Assembly: GCA_012274205.1 (NCBI GenBank)
Contig: JAAOZY010000328.1
Span: forward strand, 1 to 19,177
Length of the DNA stretch: 19,177 nt
Reading direction: 5' to 3'
From: Betaproteobacteria bacterium
Lineage (GTDB): Bacteria > Pseudomonadota > Gammaproteobacteria > Burkholderiales > SG8-39
This document shows positions 16,476-19,177 of this stretch, piece after piece. A program made the position numbers and the translations under genes. Under the pieces are notes generated by a model, which was given only the letters and a program-made list of their open reading frames with translations, was not told the origin of the DNA and ran no database searches. Position 1 is the first letter of the stretch. Every line of letters starts with the position of its first letter.

Positions 16476-17429
16476 CTAGCGCCAGCTGCCGCGCACCATC
16501 CCGATGCCGTGCGCGCCGCGGCGCCACGCGGCTTCCAGATCGTCCGGCCGCATTGCGCCGAGCGCGAATACCGGCAAGCTCGCGCCCTGCGCCAGCGCGC
16601 CAAAACCGTCCCAGCCCAGAATCCGCGCACCCGGGTGCGTCGGCGTCGCCTGCACCGGACCGAGCACGACGAAATCCACTCCGAGCGCCGCCGCGCGCGC
16701 GAGTTCTCCTGCGTCGTGGCAGGACGCCGCGCACCAGTCGAGCGCGGGCCTGCGCTCAAGGTGCGCGAGCTGCGCCGAATTCAGATGCACGCCGTCGGCG
16801 CCGAGGCGCTGCGCCAGCTCGATATCCGAGTTGATCAGGACCTGTGCGCCATGCGCGTGCGCACCTGCGATCACTGCGCCGGCGAAGCGCGCAAGCTCCG
16901 CCGCCGGCATGCTCTTTTCGCGCACCTGGACCAGCCGCAGGCCCTGCGCCAGGCGCCGCTCGAGCAAGCGCAGTTGCGCGTCCGCGCCGATTTCGCCCGC
17001 GTGCGTGATCGCGTACTCGAACGGCAGCCGCAGCGCGCGCAGCACCGGTCCGTTGGCGGGCAGCAGCGGCTCGACCGCGAGCGCGGACAGCTGCTGCCAC
17101 GCGAGCTGCTGCGCTTCCTTGCCGTGCGGTTCTCCATTCCAGGCGCGCACGCGGAAAAAATTCAGGCGCACGTGGGCGTGCGCATAGGCGTAGGTGCGGA
17201 CGATCCAGGGATAGGCGCGCAATACCTCGATGCCGAGCTCTTCGTGCAGCTCGCGCGCCAGCGCCGCAGTCAGCGGCTCGCCCGGCTCCACCTTGCCGCC
17301 GGGAAACTCCCAGTAGCCGGCATACACCTTGCCCGCCGGGCGCTGCGCCAGCAGGAATGACCCGTCCGGCCGCTCGATTACCGCGGCAACCACTTCCACG
17401 AGTGGGGCAATTGAAGACCTGGACGCCAT
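16476..17429 (-). CDS. Nudix hydrolase (MutT-like) fused to ThiE/TenI-like domain
   Basis: Two-domain protein of 317 residues. Residues about 10-130 form a Nudix hydrolase with a complete Nudix box, G45-x5-E51-x7-REL-x-EELGI (GGKVEPGE...RELHEELG), as in MutT, which sanitises 8-oxo-dGTP. Residues about 135-315 resemble thiamine-phosphate synthase/TenI barrels (QVREKSMPAAEL, INSDIELAQRLGADGVHLNSAQL, VDFVVLGPVQATPTHPGA). The usual ThiE residues are altered: INS in place of INDR, HLN in place of HLGQ, and ALGAM in place of a GGI loop. The second domain is thus probably not a normal ThiE. This fusion is common beside argJ in betaproteobacteria. ATG 17429 is chosen; ATG 17486 is in frame but gives an atypical leader inside a hairpin. 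Confidence 0.9.
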   Translation of the reverse strand: MASRSSIAPLVEVVAAVIERPDGSFLLAQRPAGKVYAGYWEFPGGKVEPGEPLTAALARELHEELGIEVLRAYPWIVRTYAYAHAHVRLNFFRVRAWNGEPHGKEAQQLAWQQLSALAVEPLLPANGPVLRALRLPFEYAITHAGEIGADAQLRLLERRLAQGLRLVQVREKSMPAAELARFAGAVIAGAHAHGAQVLINSDIELAQRLGADGVHLNSAQLAHLERRPALDWCAASCHDAGELARAAALGVDFVVLGPVQATPTHPGARILGWDGFGALAQGASLPVFALGAMRPDDLEAAWRRGAHGIGMVRGSWR

Positions 17430-17464
17430 TTCAGAACTATCGAAATGGCCTGATTCAGAGGAGC

Positions 17465-17486
17465 ATGAGGGGAGATATCCCCTCAT
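17465..17486. repeat. Hairpin between the DUF815 ATPase gene and the Nudix-ThiE gene
   Basis: A perfect 9-bp stem (17465-17473 with 17478-17486) with a 4-base loop sits 18 bp after the ATPase stop and 35 bp before the Nudix-ThiE start. On the minus strand it is followed by GCTCCTCTG, not by a T-run, so it is not a canonical Rho-independent terminator. It may modulate readthrough or stabilise the upstream message. Confidence 0.6.
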
Positions 17487-17504
17487 ATCGTATTAAGCGC
17501 GTAT

Positions 17505-18395
17505 TCAACCGCGCTTGGCGCGCGGCGCAGCAGCGGCACGCAGGCGGCCCGACACGTCGCGCGCGAACTGCCAGGCCACGCGGCCGGAGCGCGAGCCGCG
17601 CGACAGCGCCCACTGCAGCGCTTCCTCGTGCGTGGCGGCGATCTCGCGCGGCGAGCAGCCCAGCTCGGCGAGCCAGTGTTCGACAATGCCGAGGTAGTCG
17701 TCCTGGTCGAACGGATAGAACGATACCCACAGGCCGAAGCGCTCGGACAGGGAAATCTTCTCCTCCGAGGTCTCCCCAGGGTGAATCTCCTCGCCGACGT
17801 GCTTGTACTCGAGGTTTTCCTGCATGTACTCGGGCATCAGGTGGCGCCGGTTGGAGGTGGCATAGATCAGCACGTTTTCCGAAGTCGCCGAAATCGAGCC
17901 GTCGAGCACCACTTTCAGCGCCTTGTAGCCCGCCTCTGCCGCCTCGAACGACAGATCGTCGCAGAATATGATGAAGCGTTCCGGGCGCACGGAGATTTGA
18001 TCGACGATGTCGGGCAGGTCGATCAGGTCGTGCTTGTCCACCTCGATCAGACGCAGCCCCTGGCGATGGAACTTGTTCAGCACCGCCTTGACCAGCGAGG
18101 ACTTGCCGGTGCCGCGCGCGCCGGTCAGCAGGACGTTATTTGCCGGCAGCCCGTTCACGAACTGGCGCGTGTTCTGCTCGATCAGATGTTTTTGCCGATC
18201 GACGCCGGACAGATCCGACAGCCTGATCTTGTGCGGATGCGCTACCGGCTGCAGATGGCCATGCCCGCCGGCCTTGCGCCAGCGATAGGCGATGCCCGCG
18301 TTCCAGTCTACCGGCGGCTGCACCGCGGGCAGCAATACCTCCAGGCGGGCGACCAGGGCTTCGGCGCGTTCGAGAAATTTGGATAGTTCGCTCAT
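17505..18395 (-). CDS. DUF815-family AAA-type ATPase
   Basis: Predicted cytoplasmic P-loop ATPase of 296 residues. Walker A is GARGTGKS (about 92-99) in NNVLLTGARGTGKSSLVKAVL, and Walker B is FIIFCDD (141-147). It also shows LKVVLDGSISATSENVLIYATSNRRHLMPE, the sensor-1-like region typical of this family, and a basic C-terminus. The family (DUF815) has no established role; the AAA-type fold suggests a remodelling or helper function. The ATG at 18395 gives MSELSKFLERAEALVARLE, which looks like a true N-terminus, and lies 5 bp after the argJ stop. The frame is open far upstream, but there it only shadows argJ. It is the middle gene of the argJ-ATPase-Nudix/ThiE operon. Confidence 0.92.
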   Translation of the reverse strand: MSELSKFLERAEALVARLEVLLPAVQPPVDWNAGIAYRWRKAGGHGHLQPVAHPHKIRLSDLSGVDRQKHLIEQNTRQFVNGLPANNVLLTGARGTGKSSLVKAVLNKFHRQGLRLIEVDKHDLIDLPDIVDQISVRPERFIIFCDDLSFEAAEAGYKALKVVLDGSISATSENVLIYATSNRRHLMPEYMQENLEYKHVGEEIHPGETSEEKISLSERFGLWVSFYPFDQDDYLGIVEHWLAELGCSPREIAATHEEALQWALSRGSRSGRVAWQFARDVSGRLRAAAAPRAKRG

Positions 18396-18400
18396 GGGTT

Positions 18401-19177
18401 TCAGCTGCGGTAATCGGCGTTGATCGAAACGTAGTCGTGCGACAGGTCGCAGGTCCACAGCGTCGTCTGCGCCGCGCCGCGGCCGAGTTCGACCCGCACC
18501 GTGATTTCGCTTTGCCGCATCACGCGCTGGCCGTCCTCCTCGCGATAGGCCGGATCGCGGCCGCCGTTCTTCGCCACCTGCACCTCGCCCAGGTGCAGCT
18601 GCACCCGTTCGACCTCGAGATCGGGAATGCCGGCGTAGCCGATTGCGCACAAGAGCCTGCCCAGATTCGGGTCGGAGGCGAAGAACGCCGTTTTCACCAG
18701 CGGCGAATGCGCGATCGCGTACGCGACTTTGCCGCATTCGGCTTCAGTCTTGCCGCCTTCAACCCGCACCGTGATGAATTTGGTCGCGCCTTCGCCGTCG
18801 CGGATGATCGCCTGCGCCAGCCACACCGCGACTTCGGTGACCGCCCCGGCGAGCGCGGCGTAGTCCGGGTGATCTGCGCCGCTGATGTTCGGCGTGCCGG
18901 CAGCACCGGTTGCGATCAGCATGAACGAATCGTTGGTCGAGGTATCGCCGTCCACCGTGATGCGGTTGAACGAGCGCGCGGCGGCCTGCTCCAGCATCAG
19001 CTGCAACGCCGCCGGGCTCAGCGCGGCATCGGTCGCGACAAAGCCCAGCATGGTCGCCATGTCCGGATGAATCATCCCCGCGCCCTTCGCCATGCCGGTC
19101 ACGGTCACCGGCTTGCCGCGCAGGCTGATGCGGCGCGAGCAAGCCTTGGGCACGGTATCGGTGGTCATGATCGCCTC
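18401..19177 (-). CDS. argJ: Glutamate N-acetyltransferase ArgJ (5' end outside window)
   Basis: Arginine biosynthesis enzyme that moves the acetyl group from N-acetylornithine to glutamate; some versions also use acetyl-CoA. The visible 258 residues start EAIMTTDTVPKACSRR and run to the stop. They include the autocleavage site KGAGMIHPDMATMLGF, where the chain is cut before a Thr (codon 19054-19052) that becomes the nucleophile of the small subunit. FNRITVDGDTSTNDSF, SPLVKTAFFASDPNLGR and the C-terminal TTLWTCDLSHDYVSINADYRS follow. The frame stays open to the window edge, so the real start lies beyond 19177; the ATG at 19168 is internal. An argE-like gene lies near the other end of the window although ArgJ makes a separate deacetylase unnecessary for arginine synthesis. 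Confidence 0.96.
   Translation of the reverse strand, partial: EAIMTTDTVPKACSRRISLRGKPVTVTGMAKGAGMIHPDMATMLGFVATDAALSPAALQLMLEQAAARSFNRITVDGDTSTNDSFMLIATGAAGTPNISGADHPDYAALAGAVTEVAVWLAQAIIRDGEGATKFITVRVEGGKTEAECGKVAYAIAHSPLVKTAFFASDPNLGRLLCAIGYAGIPDLEVERVQLHLGEVQVAKNGGRDPAYREEDGQRVMRQSEITVRVELGRGAAQTTLWTCDLSHDYVSINADYRS

Overview
This window is a GC-rich stretch of bacterial chromosome from a betaproteobacterium in the broad sense (Burkholderiales/Nitrosomonadales-like). That placement rests on gene content and order: rpsP-rimM-trmD-rplS, ffh divergent from a ypjD-like gene and corB, pilC-pilD-coaE-zapD-yacG, and argJ-DUF815 ATPase-Nudix/ThiE. I could not run a phylogeny, so no genus is proposed. 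I see no rRNA, tRNA, CRISPR array, complete insertion sequence, prophage or defence island.

Layout. Positions 2-4653 (+ strand) hold a tightly packed operon for an Opp/Dpp-type peptide ABC importer (two permeases, the first cut by the window edge, and two ATPases) followed by an ArgE-type M20 metallo-deacylase. A strong hairpin at 4679-4701 separates it from the converging ribosomal operon. Positions 4727-6670 (- strand) are rpsP-rimM-trmD-rplS, with a good sigma70-like promoter just upstream of rpsP. Positions 6948-8573 (+) carry a gamma-glutamyltranspeptidase-family enzyme between rpsP and ffh, followed by a 142-bp imperfect inverted-repeat element that runs into the ffh stop codon. Positions 8732-10084 (-) are ffh. 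Only 21 bp separates its start codon from that of a divergent YpjD-like membrane protein (10106-10942), which is followed by corB (11066-12361).

Positions 12534-16474 (+) contain pilC, a frameshifted pilD, coaE, zapD and yacG, linking type IV pilus assembly, CoA synthesis, Z-ring bundling and gyrase inhibition as in many proteobacteria. The usual pilB is not next to pilC. Positions 16476-19177 (-) converge on yacG with one base between stop codons and read argJ (cut by the window edge), a DUF815 ATPase and a Nudix-ThiE fusion.

Most of the window is conserved housekeeping DNA and I found no clear candidate for an undescribed multi-gene system. The items most worth a second look are the pilD frameshift, the nested inverted-repeat element at the ffh 3' end, the ArgE-like enzyme tied to a peptide importer although argJ is also present, a 20-codon ORF bridging the two ABC ATPase genes, and the compact ffh/ypjD divergent start region.
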